This document shows, in pieces, positions 51,446 through 59,803 of a stretch of DNA of 64,000 bases. Below the pieces are notes generated by a model that did no database searches, was not told the DNA's origin, and saw nothing but the letters and a program-made list of their open reading frames with translations. This DNA comes from JBBPZA01 sp963728925 (GTDB lineage Bacteria > Actinomycetota > Thermoleophilia > Solirubrobacterales > Solirubrobacteraceae): positions 1-64,000 of the forward strand of contig CAVSMB010000017.1 in NCBI GenBank assembly GCA_963728925.1. The letters run 5' to 3'. The position numbers and the translations under genes are program-made. How positions within the stretch are numbered: the first letter of the stretch is position 1; every line of letters starts with the position of its first letter.

Positions 51446-52887
51446 TATCGGCAGTTCGCGTACACCCGCCACGAGCGGTTGCGCGCGCGCAGGCGGAACC
51501 CACGCGGGCGAGCGAGGGGCGCGGCGCCGGGGTCGCGCGGGTCGAGCGCGAAGGCCTTCGCGATCCGCCGGTTCGCCGGCAGCAGGACGAGCCGTGGCAG
51601 CGGCACATGCCGGGTCTCGCCGACGCCCGCCGTCTGGATGGCGCCCGGCGGGCGGTCGAGCCACAGCGCGATCAGCGGCACCGGCCGGCTCGTGGGCACG
51701 ACGACCGGCTCGCAGCCGCGGAAGGCGCCTGCGTCGACGAGGTCGTGGAGGTCGTCCTGGATGCGCCCCTGCTCGCTGATGGCGGCGCGCGTGTCGCGCA
51801 GGCGCTCGACCTGCGACGGCGCGAACACCGCGAAAAGGGCGACGACGACGACCGCCGCCGCGACCCACACGGCCCGGCCGCTCCCGCGGACGAGCAGCCA
51901 CCCGCCGACGGCCGCCCCGCACAGCACGCACAGCAGCGCCGCCTCGAGGAGCAGGTAGCGGGTGACGACGGGCAGGCCGGCGAGCGCGAGCGCCGCGAAG
52001 GCCAGGAAGGCCAGCGCCGCGAGGCCTACGGCGGGGAGGGTGCGGCGCCGCAGCCACACGAGCCCGAGGCAGGCGCCGGCGGCGGCGGCGAGGAGGGCGG
52101 GCACGCGCATGATCTCCCCGAGCCGTCGCGGCCCGGCGTGCACGAGCCCGTCGAGGCCGGTGGCGCGCCCGAGCGTCTCGACGTTGTCGCGCGTGCCGGT
52201 CAGCGAGGCCAGCGCGTCACCGGTCGAGGCAAGGTCGACGAGCGCCCACAAGACGGGGGCGGCGAGGGCGAGGGGCAGCAGGCGGAGCGCCCGCCGTCGC
52301 GCGTCCTCGCCCGCCCCGGCGGCGCCCTCCCGATCGCCGCCCGGCAGCGCCAGCCAGACCAGGTAGGCCGCCGAGAACAGCCACCCCTCCGGTCGCAGCA
52401 GGCCGGCGAGGAGCAACAGCGCCAGGACCGGCGCGCCGGCCCGCGGACGGCGCACCTCGACGGCGATGGCCCCCAGGACCAGCGCGACGTAGGGCACGTC
52501 GACGTAGGCCCGCGCGCCGAAGGAGAGCATCGGCTCCCGGGTGAGGACGACCGCTGCGGCCGCCACGCCGGCGAGCGGCCCGAACCACGTGGCGGCGAGC
52601 CGGTAGACGAGGTAGCCGACGGCGCCCAGGGCCAGGAAGCCGAGCGCGACGACGATGCCCGCGGCGGAATCGCCGAAGGGCGCGAGGACGAGCCCGACCA
52701 GGTCGGCCAGCGGGTGGGTGGTGGGCGCCAGCGCCACGCCGTCGAAGTTCGGCCGTCGCCCGTCGGCCACCTCGCTGCCCCACAGCAGCGCGTAGGCGGT
52801 GTCCCAGTTCACGAAGGCCGACGGGAAGATCGCGTAGAGCGCGATCCCCAGCCCGACGCTCCACAGCAAGCCCTTCGCCCGCGCCAT
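51445..52887 (-). CDS. Polytopic membrane protein, glycosyltransferase-39/mannosyltransferase-like
   Basis: A 480-residue protein with ~10 membrane helices. N-terminal MARAKGLLWSVGLGIALYAI, then an outward loop with FVNWDTAYALLWGSEVADGR (acidic residues typical for GT-C), FGARAYVDVPYVALVLGAIA, VRRPRAGAPVLALLLLAGLL and RPEGWLFSAAYLVWLAL. A soluble C-terminal region of ~100 residues includes GCEPVVVPTSRPVPLIALWL. It is a paralog of the protein at 23505-25085 (same LLRPEGW block). Its stop codon touches the 3' end of the convergent SRP RNA gene. It is divergent from dnaX. Activity is inferred from topology only. Confidence 0.75.
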   Translation of the reverse strand: MARAKGLLWSVGLGIALYAIFPSAFVNWDTAYALLWGSEVADGRRPNFDGVALAPTTHPLADLVGLVLAPFGDSAAGIVVALGFLALGAVGYLVYRLAATWFGPLAGVAAAAVVLTREPMLSFGARAYVDVPYVALVLGAIAVEVRRPRAGAPVLALLLLAGLLRPEGWLFSAAYLVWLALPGGDREGAAGAGEDARRRALRLLPLALAAPVLWALVDLASTGDALASLTGTRDNVETLGRATGLDGLVHAGPRRLGEIMRVPALLAAAAGACLGLVWLRRRTLPAVGLAALAFLAFAALALAGLPVVTRYLLLEAALLCVLCGAAVGGWLLVRGSGRAVWVAAAVVVVALFAVFAPSQVERLRDTRAAISEQGRIQDDLHDLVDAGAFRGCEPVVVPTSRPVPLIALWLDRPPGAIQTAGVGETRHVPLPRLVLLPANRRIAKAFALDPRDPGAAPLARPRGFRLRARNRSWRVYANCR

Positions 52888-52967
52888 CGCGGGCGGACCG
52901 TACCGGCCGGGCCAGCCGGTGAGCGCGGCGGGCGGCTCCGTAGGCCCTCCCTCTAGACTCGATCGTC

Positions 52968-54620
52968 GTGTCCGAGACGCTCTCGCTGTACCGTCGCCAC
53001 CGCCCGCGCACCTTCGACGAGGTGGTCGGCCAGGAGCACGTCGTGCGCACCCTCCGCAACGCCGTCGAGCGTGGGAAGGTCCATCACGCCTACCTGTTCG
53101 TGGGCTCGCGGGGGACCGGCAAGACCTCGATGGCGAAGATCCTCGCCGCCTGCCTGAACTGCGAGCAGGGGCCGACGACCTCGCCCGACGGGACGTGCCA
53201 CTCCTGCCGGGCGATCGCCAACGCGACCTCGCTCGACGTCATCGAGATGGACGCGGCGTCCAACAACTCGGTCGACGACATCCGCGAGCTGCGCGAGCGT
53301 GTCGCGCTGGCGCCGGTGTCGGGCCGCAGCAAGGTCTACATCCTCGACGAGGCGCACATGCTCTCCTCGCAGGCGTGGAACGCGTTCCTCAAGACGCTCG
53401 AGGAGCCTCCGCCCGACACGATCTTCGTGCTCGCCACCACTGAGGCGCAGAAGGTGCTGCCCACCGTGGTCGACCGCTGTCACCGCTTCGACTTCCACCG
53501 CCCCAGCGTCGAGCAGATCGCCCAGGTGCTTCGTCGCGTGGCGGGCGAGGAGGGCATCGAGCTGCCCGACCCCGCCGTCGGGCTCATCGCCCGCGCGGCG
53601 ACCGGGAGCTTCCGCGACGCGCTGGGGACACTCGAGCAGCTCGTGACCTACAGCGGCACGACGATCGAGCTCGACGACGTGCTCGCCGTGCTCGGGGTGG
53701 TCGACGCCGACCTGCTGTTCGGCGCGCTTGACGCGGTGGCCGCCCACGACGCCCGCGAGGCGTTGCGGGGCGTCGCACGCCTCGACGAGTCCGGCCGCGA
53801 CGCGGGCCAGCTCCTGCGCGACCTCGAGGTCCACGCGCGCGAGCTGCTCGTGACCCAGACGCTCGGCGAGGTGCCCGCCGAGCTGAGCATGACCGCGGAC
53901 CGCGACGAGCGCCTGCTCACCCAGGCCTCGCGCCTGACGCCGGGGGACGTCACCGGCGTCCTCGACCTCGTCGCCGCTGCGCAGGACGCCGTCAAGAACG
54001 GCGCCGACGCGCGCATCCAGCTCGAGCTCGCCCTGGTCAAGGCCGCCCGCCCGGACGCCGACGCCTCGACCCAGGCGCTCCTCAATCGCATCGAGCGCCT
54101 CGAGGCGGCGCTGGCCGGTGACGCTCCGCGTCCCGATCCTCCCCCTGCTCCTGCGCCGGCCGTCCCTTCCGCGGGAGGCGCGGCGATCGCCGTGGCGAGG
54201 GTCGAGGAACACCCGGGGGAAGGGGAGGTCGCAGCGCCAGACGCGGACCTCGACGGCCTGCTCGCGGTGTGGCCCGCCGTGCTGGAGACGCTGCGCGAGC
54301 AGAGCGGGCCGCTGAAGGCCGGGATCTTCGCCGAGGCCCGCCCCGCCGGGCTCCGGGACGGCCAGCTCGTCGTCGCCTTCCCGCCCTCGGCGACCTTCAA
54401 GAAGCGCAAGGCCCAGGACCGCGAGTACTGCGAGGCGCTGGCCGACGCCGTGCGGACGGTCACCGGCGCGCGCGTACGCCTGCGGTGCGAGCTCTCCGAG
54501 GAGGAGGCGCCGGCGGCCGTCGCGGCGGGCCCCGCGCCGCTCTCGGAGGAGGAGCTCGTCGCGCGCTTCATGTCAGAGTTCGACGCCGAGGAGCTCCCGG
54601 CGGACACCCCCGAGGACTGA
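52968..54620 (+). CDS. dnaX: DNA polymerase III subunit gamma/tau
   Basis: The clamp-loader ATPase of the replicase. Its 550 residues have RRHRPRTFDEVVGQEHVVRT, Walker A GSRGTGKT (46-53), a zinc module of four Cys (CLNC...C-x2-C, about 62-84), Walker B VYILDEAHML, the SRC-type sensor region ATTEAQKVLPTVVDRC and sensor 2 GSFRDALGTLEQL. Domain III ends near 370. A Pro/Ala linker leads to a DNA-polymerase-binding tau-like domain (LDGLLAVWPAVLETLREQSG, then AGIFAEARPAG). No programmed frameshift signal (A-rich slippery run) was seen. GTG 52968 begins MSETLSLYRRHRP. It leads the dnaX-ybaB-recR unit. Confidence 0.98.
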   Translation: MSETLSLYRRHRPRTFDEVVGQEHVVRTLRNAVERGKVHHAYLFVGSRGTGKTSMAKILAACLNCEQGPTTSPDGTCHSCRAIANATSLDVIEMDAASNNSVDDIRELRERVALAPVSGRSKVYILDEAHMLSSQAWNAFLKTLEEPPPDTIFVLATTEAQKVLPTVVDRCHRFDFHRPSVEQIAQVLRRVAGEEGIELPDPAVGLIARAATGSFRDALGTLEQLVTYSGTTIELDDVLAVLGVVDADLLFGALDAVAAHDAREALRGVARLDESGRDAGQLLRDLEVHARELLVTQTLGEVPAELSMTADRDERLLTQASRLTPGDVTGVLDLVAAAQDAVKNGADARIQLELALVKAARPDADASTQALLNRIERLEAALAGDAPRPDPPPAPAPAVPSAGGAAIAVARVEEHPGEGEVAAPDADLDGLLAVWPAVLETLREQSGPLKAGIFAEARPAGLRDGQLVVAFPPSATFKKRKAQDREYCEALADAVRTVTGARVRLRCELSEEEAPAAVAAGPAPLSEEELVARFMSEFDAEELPADTPED

Positions 54621-54628
54621 CGAGACCC

Positions 54629-54961
54629 ATGCCCCAGCCGAACATGCAGCAGATGCTCAAGCAGGTCCAGAAGATGCAGGCCGACATGATGGCTGCCCAG
54701 GAGAAGCTCAAGGACGAGCGCGTCGAGGCGTCCGCCGGCGGCGGCATGGTGAAGGTCGTGGTCAGCGGCGACCTCGAGGTCAAGGAGATCACCATCCAGC
54801 CCGATGCGATCGACCCTGAGGATCCCGAGCTGCTCCAGGACCTTGTGCTCGCGGCCGTCAACGAGGGCCTGCGCGCGGCGCAGGAGCTCGCCGCCTCCAA
54901 GCTCGGGGGCGTCACCGGCGGCGCTGGCGGCCTGGGCGGCCTCGGCCTGCCGGGCCTCTAA
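54629..54961 (+). CDS. ybaB: YbaB/EbfC nucleoid-associated protein
   Basis: A 110-residue dimeric DNA-binding protein. The long N-terminal helix MQQMLKQVQKMQADMMAAQE is followed by the three-stranded sheet (VEASAGGGMVKVVVSGDLEV, KEITIQPDAI) and helix LQDLVLAAVNEGLRAAQELA. The C-terminus is a Gly/Leu-rich tail. ATG 54629 lies eight bases after the dnaX stop. The family binds DNA without strong specificity and is almost always encoded between dnaX and recR, as here. Confidence 0.97.
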   Translation: MPQPNMQQMLKQVQKMQADMMAAQEKLKDERVEASAGGGMVKVVVSGDLEVKEITIQPDAIDPEDPELLQDLVLAAVNEGLRAAQELAASKLGGVTGGAGGLGGLGLPGL

Positions 54962-54964
54962 CCC

Positions 54965-55567
54965 GTGTACGCCGCGCCCGTCCAGCGGCTGATCACCGAG
55001 CTCAGCCGCCTCCCGGGCATCGGGACGCGCACGGCTCAGCGGCTCGCCTTCCACGTGCTGCGCGCCTCGCCCGAGGAGGCCGGCGCGCTGGCCGACTCGA
55101 TCCGCGAGGTCAAGGAGAAGATCGGGCTGTGCGAGCGCTGCTTCAACCTCGCCGAGGAGTCCTTGTGCCCGATCTGCCGGGACCCGCGGCGCGACGAGAC
55201 GCTGGTGTGCGTCGTCGAGGAGCCCGGCGACGTCATCCCGGTCGAGCGCACGCACGAGTTCCGCGGGCGCTACCACGTGCTCGGCGGCGCGCTCTCGCCG
55301 GTCGACGGGGTCGACCCCGAGGACCTCAAGATCGCCCAGCTCATGACCCGCGTGGGCGAGGAGGACATCCGCGAGGTCGTCCTCGCCACCAACCCGACCA
55401 CGACCGGGGAGGCGACCGCGCTGTACATCGCCGACGTCCTGCGCGGCCGCCATCCCGAGGTCGCCGTGACGCGGCTGGCCTCCGGCCTGCCGGTCGGCGC
55501 CGACCTCGAGTACGCCGACGAGGTCACCCTCGGGCGCGCCCTCGCGGGCCGCCGCTCCGTCGGCTGA
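54965..55567 (+). CDS. recR: Recombination protein RecR
   Basis: A 200-residue DNA-repair protein acting with RecF and RecO to load RecA at gaps. It shows the helix-hairpin-helix LSRLPGIGTRTAQRLAFHVL, a four-Cys zinc finger LCERCFNLAEESLCPIC (residues ~57-72), the Toprim domain VCVVEEPGDVIPVERT with HVLGGALSPVDGVDPEDLKI, and the C-terminal Walker-B-like VTRLASGLPVGADLEYADEV and TLGRAL. GTG 54965 (MYAAPVQRLI) lies three bases after the ybaB stop, so the genes are coupled. Confidence 0.98.
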   Translation: MYAAPVQRLITELSRLPGIGTRTAQRLAFHVLRASPEEAGALADSIREVKEKIGLCERCFNLAEESLCPICRDPRRDETLVCVVEEPGDVIPVERTHEFRGRYHVLGGALSPVDGVDPEDLKIAQLMTRVGEEDIREVVLATNPTTTGEATALYIADVLRGRHPEVAVTRLASGLPVGADLEYADEVTLGRALAGRRSVG

Positions 55568-55596
55568 CCGCCGCCGGCGTCATACTCGCGGCCGCG

Positions 55597-56424
55597 ATGG
55601 AGACGTTCGACACCGGGCCCGGAGGCGGATCGCCGCTCATCCCCGACGCCGTGAAGGGCGCGTCGTTCGACCCGATCCCGCCGGGTCCCGACCAGCCGAT
55701 GCGCCGCTGGTGGGGCCGGCACCTGGCCGAGACGCGCTGGCTGGCGGAGCTCGCCGCGCTGCTGGCCGACCCGGTCTACCGCGGGGAGGGAGTGCCGCGA
55801 GGGCACGGCCAGCCGGTCGTGCTCATCCCGGGCTTCCTCGCCGGCGACCAGTCGCTGGCCGTCATGAGAGAGTGGCTGAGCCGCATGGGCTACCGGGTCG
55901 AACCGTCGGGCATCACCGTGAACGTCGACTGCTCTGACCGCCTCCTGGACCGCCTCGACCGTCGCGTCGCCCGGATCCACGAGGCGACGGGCCGCCCCGT
56001 GAGCCTGATCGGGCACAGCCGGGGCGGCCACTTCGCCAAGGCGCTCGCCCACCGGCGCCCGGAGCGCGTCGCGGGCGTGATCTCGCTCGGGGCCGGCCTG
56101 GACACGCCGTTCGACATCAGCATCCCGACCAAGGCTGCGGTTGCCGCGACGCGCTGGGTCCTCGCGCGGACAGTCGACCGGGTCGACGACAACGGCTGCT
56201 TCACGGCGACCTGTCGCTGCCGGTTCGCTCGCGACTACGCCGGCGACTTCCCGCCGAGCGTGCCACTGACCTCGATCTACTCGCGCGGCGACGGAGTCGT
56301 GTGGTGGGAGGCGTGCGTCGTGCCCTACGCCCGCAACGTCGAGGTCACCGGCAGCCACGTCGGGCTGGCGTTCAACCGCAGCGCCTACCGCGCGGTAGCG
56401 ACGGCGCTGGCCGGCTCCGCCTGA
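55597..56424 (+). CDS. Lipase-like alpha/beta hydrolase
   Basis: A 275-residue cytoplasmic alpha/beta hydrolase. Oxyanion region VVLIPGFLAGDQSLAVMREW; nucleophile elbow VSLIGHSRGGHFAKALA (Ser about residue 141); Asp in SIYSRGDGVVWWEACV; His in VTGSHVGLAFNRSAY. Four Cys residues cluster at CFTATCRC. The pattern resembles triacylglycerol lipase/esterase members of actinobacteria. ATG 55597 (METFDTGPGG) is 29 bases after recR; it may be transcribed with it. Its final 40 bases overlap an antisense acyl-CoA-dehydrogenase relic. Confidence 0.88.
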   Translation: METFDTGPGGGSPLIPDAVKGASFDPIPPGPDQPMRRWWGRHLAETRWLAELAALLADPVYRGEGVPRGHGQPVVLIPGFLAGDQSLAVMREWLSRMGYRVEPSGITVNVDCSDRLLDRLDRRVARIHEATGRPVSLIGHSRGGHFAKALAHRRPERVAGVISLGAGLDTPFDISIPTKAAVAATRWVLARTVDRVDDNGCFTATCRCRFARDYAGDFPPSVPLTSIYSRGDGVVWWEACVVPYARNVEVTGSHVGLAFNRSAYRAVATALAGSA

Positions 56425-56650
56425 CCGCTGTCGACGCCCGGCTCGGTCAGCGCGTAGGAGCCGAAGCTCTCGCCGCGGACCAGCGGCGTCAGGTGGCGAA
56501 GCCGCTGCTCCTCGGTCCCGGCGAGGACGATCCGCAGGCCGGTGAGCTTGACGTAGGCGGCGATGAGCGAGACGGTGACCGAGACCTTCGCCAGCTCCTC
56601 GACGTAGGCGCAGAAGGAGACCTCGGACGCCTCGCTCCCACCGCAGCTGC
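56385..56650 (-). pseudogene. Acyl-CoA dehydrogenase internal fragment
   Basis: Minus-strand frame GGSEASEVSFCAYVEELAKV, IAAYVKLTGLRIVLAGTEEQ, RLRHLTPLVRGESFGSYALT and EPGVDSG is the N-terminal/middle part of an acyl-CoA dehydrogenase (L-TEPG-x-GSD FAD-binding motif). After EPGVDSG the frame is random and runs into the lipase gene on the other strand. The 5' side is joined directly to the phaC C-terminal relic near 56650. Catalytic Glu and most of the FAD domain are gone. Confidence 0.8.
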
Positions 56651-56797
56651 GCGGCACCACGTGCCCGGCTGCTTGGTGGCTGCGCTCAGGAAGGCCTCGG
56701 CGTCGGGCGGATTCTCGTCGCTGACCTGGTAGCTCGCGTTCTCGTTCCCCGGCGGGTTGACCACGGCCGCGATGTGCCCGCTGGTCGAGAGCACTAA
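56650..56797 (-). pseudogene. phaC: phaC, 3' fragment beyond the insertion sequence
   Basis: Reads LVLSTSGHIAAVVNPPGNEN then ASYQVSDENPPDAEAFLSAA and TKQPGTW, the C-terminal catalytic-His region (SGH) of poly(3-hydroxyalkanoate) synthase. It continues the frame of the 58849-59799 fragment once the IS and one CTAA copy are removed. The last ~20 residues of phaC are missing where the sequence joins the acyl-CoA dehydrogenase relic. Confidence 0.88.
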
Positions 56798-58848
56798 CCT
56801 GGATTGTCGGTCCGGTAATTCGGTTGAGTCTTATCGGGCGGGGAAGGTGTAGCTGAGGATGCGACCGCCCCACCAGGGAACCTGGACTTGGCGGTTCTCG
56901 TAGCCGGCGTCGAGTAGTGCGGGGGTGTGGGTGCGGCGGCGTAGTGCGACCTCGATGTGCCCGGGGGTGAAGCGCAGCTCGCCGATCCCGTCGATCAGGT
57001 AGTCGCGGATCGTGTCGGGGGTTTGGTTGCGGTAGGCGGTGTGGAGGCCGCGGGCGAACCGCCGGTAGATGATGTCGGCGAGGACCGTGAGCGCGACGTC
57101 GAAGTCGACGGCGAGCGGGACCTGGGAGCAGAGCGAGTCGAGGTGGAACGCGCGGATCTGCTCGGCGGGTTGGTTCGCGATGCCCCAGCGTTGGCCGTAG
57201 CGTTCGATCAGCTGCTTGGGGGTGAGCTGCTGTTGGTTGGTGAGGATCAGGGTCGGCTGATCGCGGCCGAGCTGCACGGCGAGCTGGCGGAAGACGCTGC
57301 CTTGGATCGTGACGGCGTCTTCGTGGTAGTTGGCGGTCTTGTGCTTGCCGGAGCGGTCCAGCCGGGTCTTGGTCCAGGCGCTCGCCGGGAGCGCCTCCAG
57401 CGACTGGATCAGCTTCGGGTAGCGCTGGCGCAAGGTGATGAATCCGACGCCCATCTGGTCGAGCTCGGCGAGGTGTTCGTTGGTCGTGAGCTTGCCGTCG
57501 AACACCAGCAGCTTGGGCAGCTGGCCGTGGGTGCGCTCGTGGAAGCGGCAGAAGTCGGTCACCTCGCCCGCCTGCTGGCGGCTGGTGAGCTCGGCGTTGG
57601 CGTAGAGGATCGTGTGCTGTTGCCCGTCCTGAGCGATGAACGTCAGCACCGAGCGGGTCCGCTGCGAGCGGCGGGGAACGTAGTGCTTCTCGAGCACGGT
57701 GTCCTGCTCGCCGTAGCTCATGATCGCGTGAAAGTCGAGGTTCACTCCCTGCTCGCCGATCAGCCCCGCCTCCCGGAGTCGGGGCTGCAGCGCCTCGAAG
57801 AACGCGATCTGCTGGGAGCGGCTGGTGCGGTAGGAGTAGGTCGTCAGATGCCAGGTCTTGGGCAGCACGTTCAGTCCGGCGAAGGCGCCCAGCGCCGGGT
57901 CGTGCACGACTGAGCGCACGTGGCTTCGCCGGCGGCGCCCTGAGAGCTTGAGCGCCAGCAGCGACAGCACCGAGCGGATCGCCGGAAGCTGGCTGGTGGA
58001 CGGCCAGCCGGCCGCGTCGACCAGTCCGGGCAGATCGAGCGCGACCAGCTCCGGGACCAACAGGAACAGGCCGGCGTGCTGGGTTTGGATCGTGCCCTCG
58101 GTCGGCCAGTCCTCTTCTGCGAGGACGCGCACCTTCTCCGCCGCCAGCCGTTCGGGCGCCGGCTCGGGCTTGTCCTGACGCAGCTTGGGCATCCGCGAGA
58201 GCCCTTCCTCGCGCAGGATCTCCCACACCGCCGTGCGCGACAGCGGCGTCCCCGCCCGTGCAAGCTCGGAGACGATCTCCTCGATCCCGTGCCGGGAGCG
58301 ACGCAGCTCGAGCGCCCGCTCGCGGGCGGCATCCTTCTTGGGCTGACGCTTGGGCCCCGGCCGCGAGGCCTGGAACAGCTCTCCCACATCCGCCTGGCGG
58401 TACTGCGAGATCAGCGTCTGCACGCTCGCCTTCGTATAACCAAACCGCCCGGCGATCTCCGCCGCCGACAGCTCCTCCACGTAGTAGGCGCGCAGCGCCT
58501 CATACCGACGGTGCCCGGCGACCGTCGGCTTGGTGAAGCGGTCGTGTCCCGTCCGGGCCATCGCTCAGCCGATTTGGTGGACGATTCTACCGATATGGTT
58601 CCGCACCCAGCGGACGGAACGCGACGACGAACTCGCCGCCGTCCGGCGGAATACTGCACAACCATGGGATCATCGCCCCCCGGCGCTCGTCCACCGCGCT
58701 GCACTCAACCAGAGATAGCCCGAGAAGGATCCACCAAATGAGCTAAGCCCAGCTCCGTCAGGGCCGCCGGAAGCCCCAACTACCGCTACAGCCGCCGATC
58801 ACAGACCACAGCGAAATCGGTGAACGAACCCCTCACCGATAATCGAGG
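56798..58848 (-). mobile_element. Complete insertion sequence (2051 bp) inside phaC, IS4-superfamily-like
   Basis: Bounded by imperfect 14-bp inverted repeats, CCTGGATTGTCGGT at 56798 and CCTCGATTATCGGT reading inward from 58848 (12 of 14 match). It is flanked by a 4-bp direct repeat CTAA (56794-56797 and 58849-58852). Removing the IS and one CTAA restores the phaC frame exactly (SSPRLVLSTSGH). It holds one transposase gene and ~260 bases of noncoding right end. Confidence 0.92.
56831..58561 (-). CDS. Transposase of the IS in phaC (HTH plus DDE, IS4-superfamily-like)
   Basis: A 576-residue intact transposase. Residues ~15-65 and 85-125 are helix-turn-helix modules (EELSAAEIAGRFGYTKASVQ; GIEEIVSELARAGTPLSRTA). 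The catalytic part has NLDFHAIMSYGEQDTVLEKH (first Asp), LLVFDGKLTTNEHLAELDQM (second Asp region) and a long insertion, then QQLTPKQLIERYGQRWGIAN and QPAEQIRAFHLDSLCSQVPL carrying the Y-R-x-R-W-x-I-E-like region typical of IS4-superfamily enzymes. I cannot assign a named IS family. The open frame, its TSD and good terminal repeats suggest it was recently active. Confidence 0.88.
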   Translation of the reverse strand: MARTGHDRFTKPTVAGHRRYEALRAYYVEELSAAEIAGRFGYTKASVQTLISQYRQADVGELFQASRPGPKRQPKKDAARERALELRRSRHGIEEIVSELARAGTPLSRTAVWEILREEGLSRMPKLRQDKPEPAPERLAAEKVRVLAEEDWPTEGTIQTQHAGLFLLVPELVALDLPGLVDAAGWPSTSQLPAIRSVLSLLALKLSGRRRRSHVRSVVHDPALGAFAGLNVLPKTWHLTTYSYRTSRSQQIAFFEALQPRLREAGLIGEQGVNLDFHAIMSYGEQDTVLEKHYVPRRSQRTRSVLTFIAQDGQQHTILYANAELTSRQQAGEVTDFCRFHERTHGQLPKLLVFDGKLTTNEHLAELDQMGVGFITLRQRYPKLIQSLEALPASAWTKTRLDRSGKHKTANYHEDAVTIQGSVFRQLAVQLGRDQPTLILTNQQQLTPKQLIERYGQRWGIANQPAEQIRAFHLDSLCSQVPLAVDFDVALTVLADIIYRRFARGLHTAYRNQTPDTIRDYLIDGIGELRFTPGHIEVALRRRTHTPALLDAGYENRQVQVPWWGGRILSYTFPAR

Positions 58849-59799
58849 CTAAGCGCGGGGAGCTGCCGAGGAGCCCTGTCGTCCGGTAGCAGCTCTCCCA
58901 CGGTGAGATGTGGTCGGCGATGCCGGCGACGACGTAGGAGTCGACGGTTATCGCCTCGAGGTCGACGCCCGTGCCCAGCACGTCGCGCTCCCCGGGCCGC
59001 GCCAGGGCGTTGGAGAGGGCGATCTCGACGAAGTCGCGGTGTAGGGCCGCCGGCATGTTGGTGGTGTCGGCGTTCCAGTAGAGGATGTCGAAGGGCGGCG
59101 GGTCCTTGCCCAGCAGGTAGTTGTTGACCCAGTAGTTCCACACCAGGTCGTTCGGCCGCAGCCAGGCGAACACACCGGCCAGCGCGCGCCCGTCGAGGTA
59201 GCCGCGGCGATGGGACTCGCTCAGCGCCAGCGCGGCGGTCGCCCGGTCCATGAGGGCCGCCGACGTTCCCGCGTGCTCGTTGTCGATGACGCAGACGCCG
59301 AGGGTCAGCCGGCGATGCGGTCCTGCTCGCCGCCGGCGGCTAGATGCGAGAGCGCGGCGGAGAGCGTGGTACCGCCCGCGCACAGGCCCAGCGCGTGGGT
59401 GCTCGTGCTGCCGGTGATCGCCTCGACGGCGTCGAGCGCCTCGAGGACCGCGCCCGCGTAGCTGTCCAGCGATCAGTCCGCGTGGCGCTCGTCGGGATTG
59501 CGCCAGGAGATCGTGAACACCTGCTGGCCGGCGCCGACCAGGTACTCGACCAGGCTGCGCTCGGGCGCGAGGTCGACGACGAAGGTCGCCTGCCCGGTGG
59601 CCAGGTAACCCTGCTCGAGCCGGCGGAACGCGGAGTTGCCGCTCCACGCCGGGTCCTTGAAGCGGCGGTCGCGCTTGGAGGGCTCGACCTCCGAGCGCCC
59701 GACCGCGAGCTTCCCGAGCTCCCCCGCGTACTGCAGGCCCCGTCGGGCCACCGAGCGGCTGCCCTCCTGACCCTCGCCGGCGGCCGTCGCCCGCGCCAT
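58849..59799 (-). pseudogene. phaC: phaC (class I PHA synthase), 5' part, multiply disrupted
   Basis: Starts at ATG 59799, four bases after the acyl-CoA synthetase. N-terminal block RGLQYAGELGKLAVGRSEVE, DRRFKDPAWSGNSAFRRLEQ, GYLATGQA. Then an in-frame deletion (~110 residues, compared with usual PhaC) to VVDLAPERSLVEYLVGAGQQ VFTISWRNPDERHAD. Next an in-frame TGA at 59473 where family members have Trp. It continues SLDSYAGAVLEALDAVEAIT and the lipase-like box GLCAGGT (catalytic Cys), then a one-base deletion near 59307, and YLDGRALAGVFAWLRPNDLV, WNYWVNNYLLGKDPPPFDIL and ADHISPWESCYRTTGLLGS until the IS at 58848. PHA synthase polymerises hydroxyacyl-CoA; this copy must be dead. Confidence 0.92.
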
Positions 59800-59803
59800 C
59801 CCG

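Noticed and set aside
56806..58584. Inner repeats (TCGGTCC...TCGG-TGAG type) as the IS termini
   Set aside because: They are imperfect and subterminal; the outer CCT-GATT-TCGGT repeats are flanked by the CTAA duplication that restores phaC.
59473..59475. In-frame TGA in phaC as a second selenocysteine codon
   Set aside because: The position is Trp in PHA synthases, no hairpin with a GGU-type loop follows, and the gene carries other lesions; it is a nonsense mutation.
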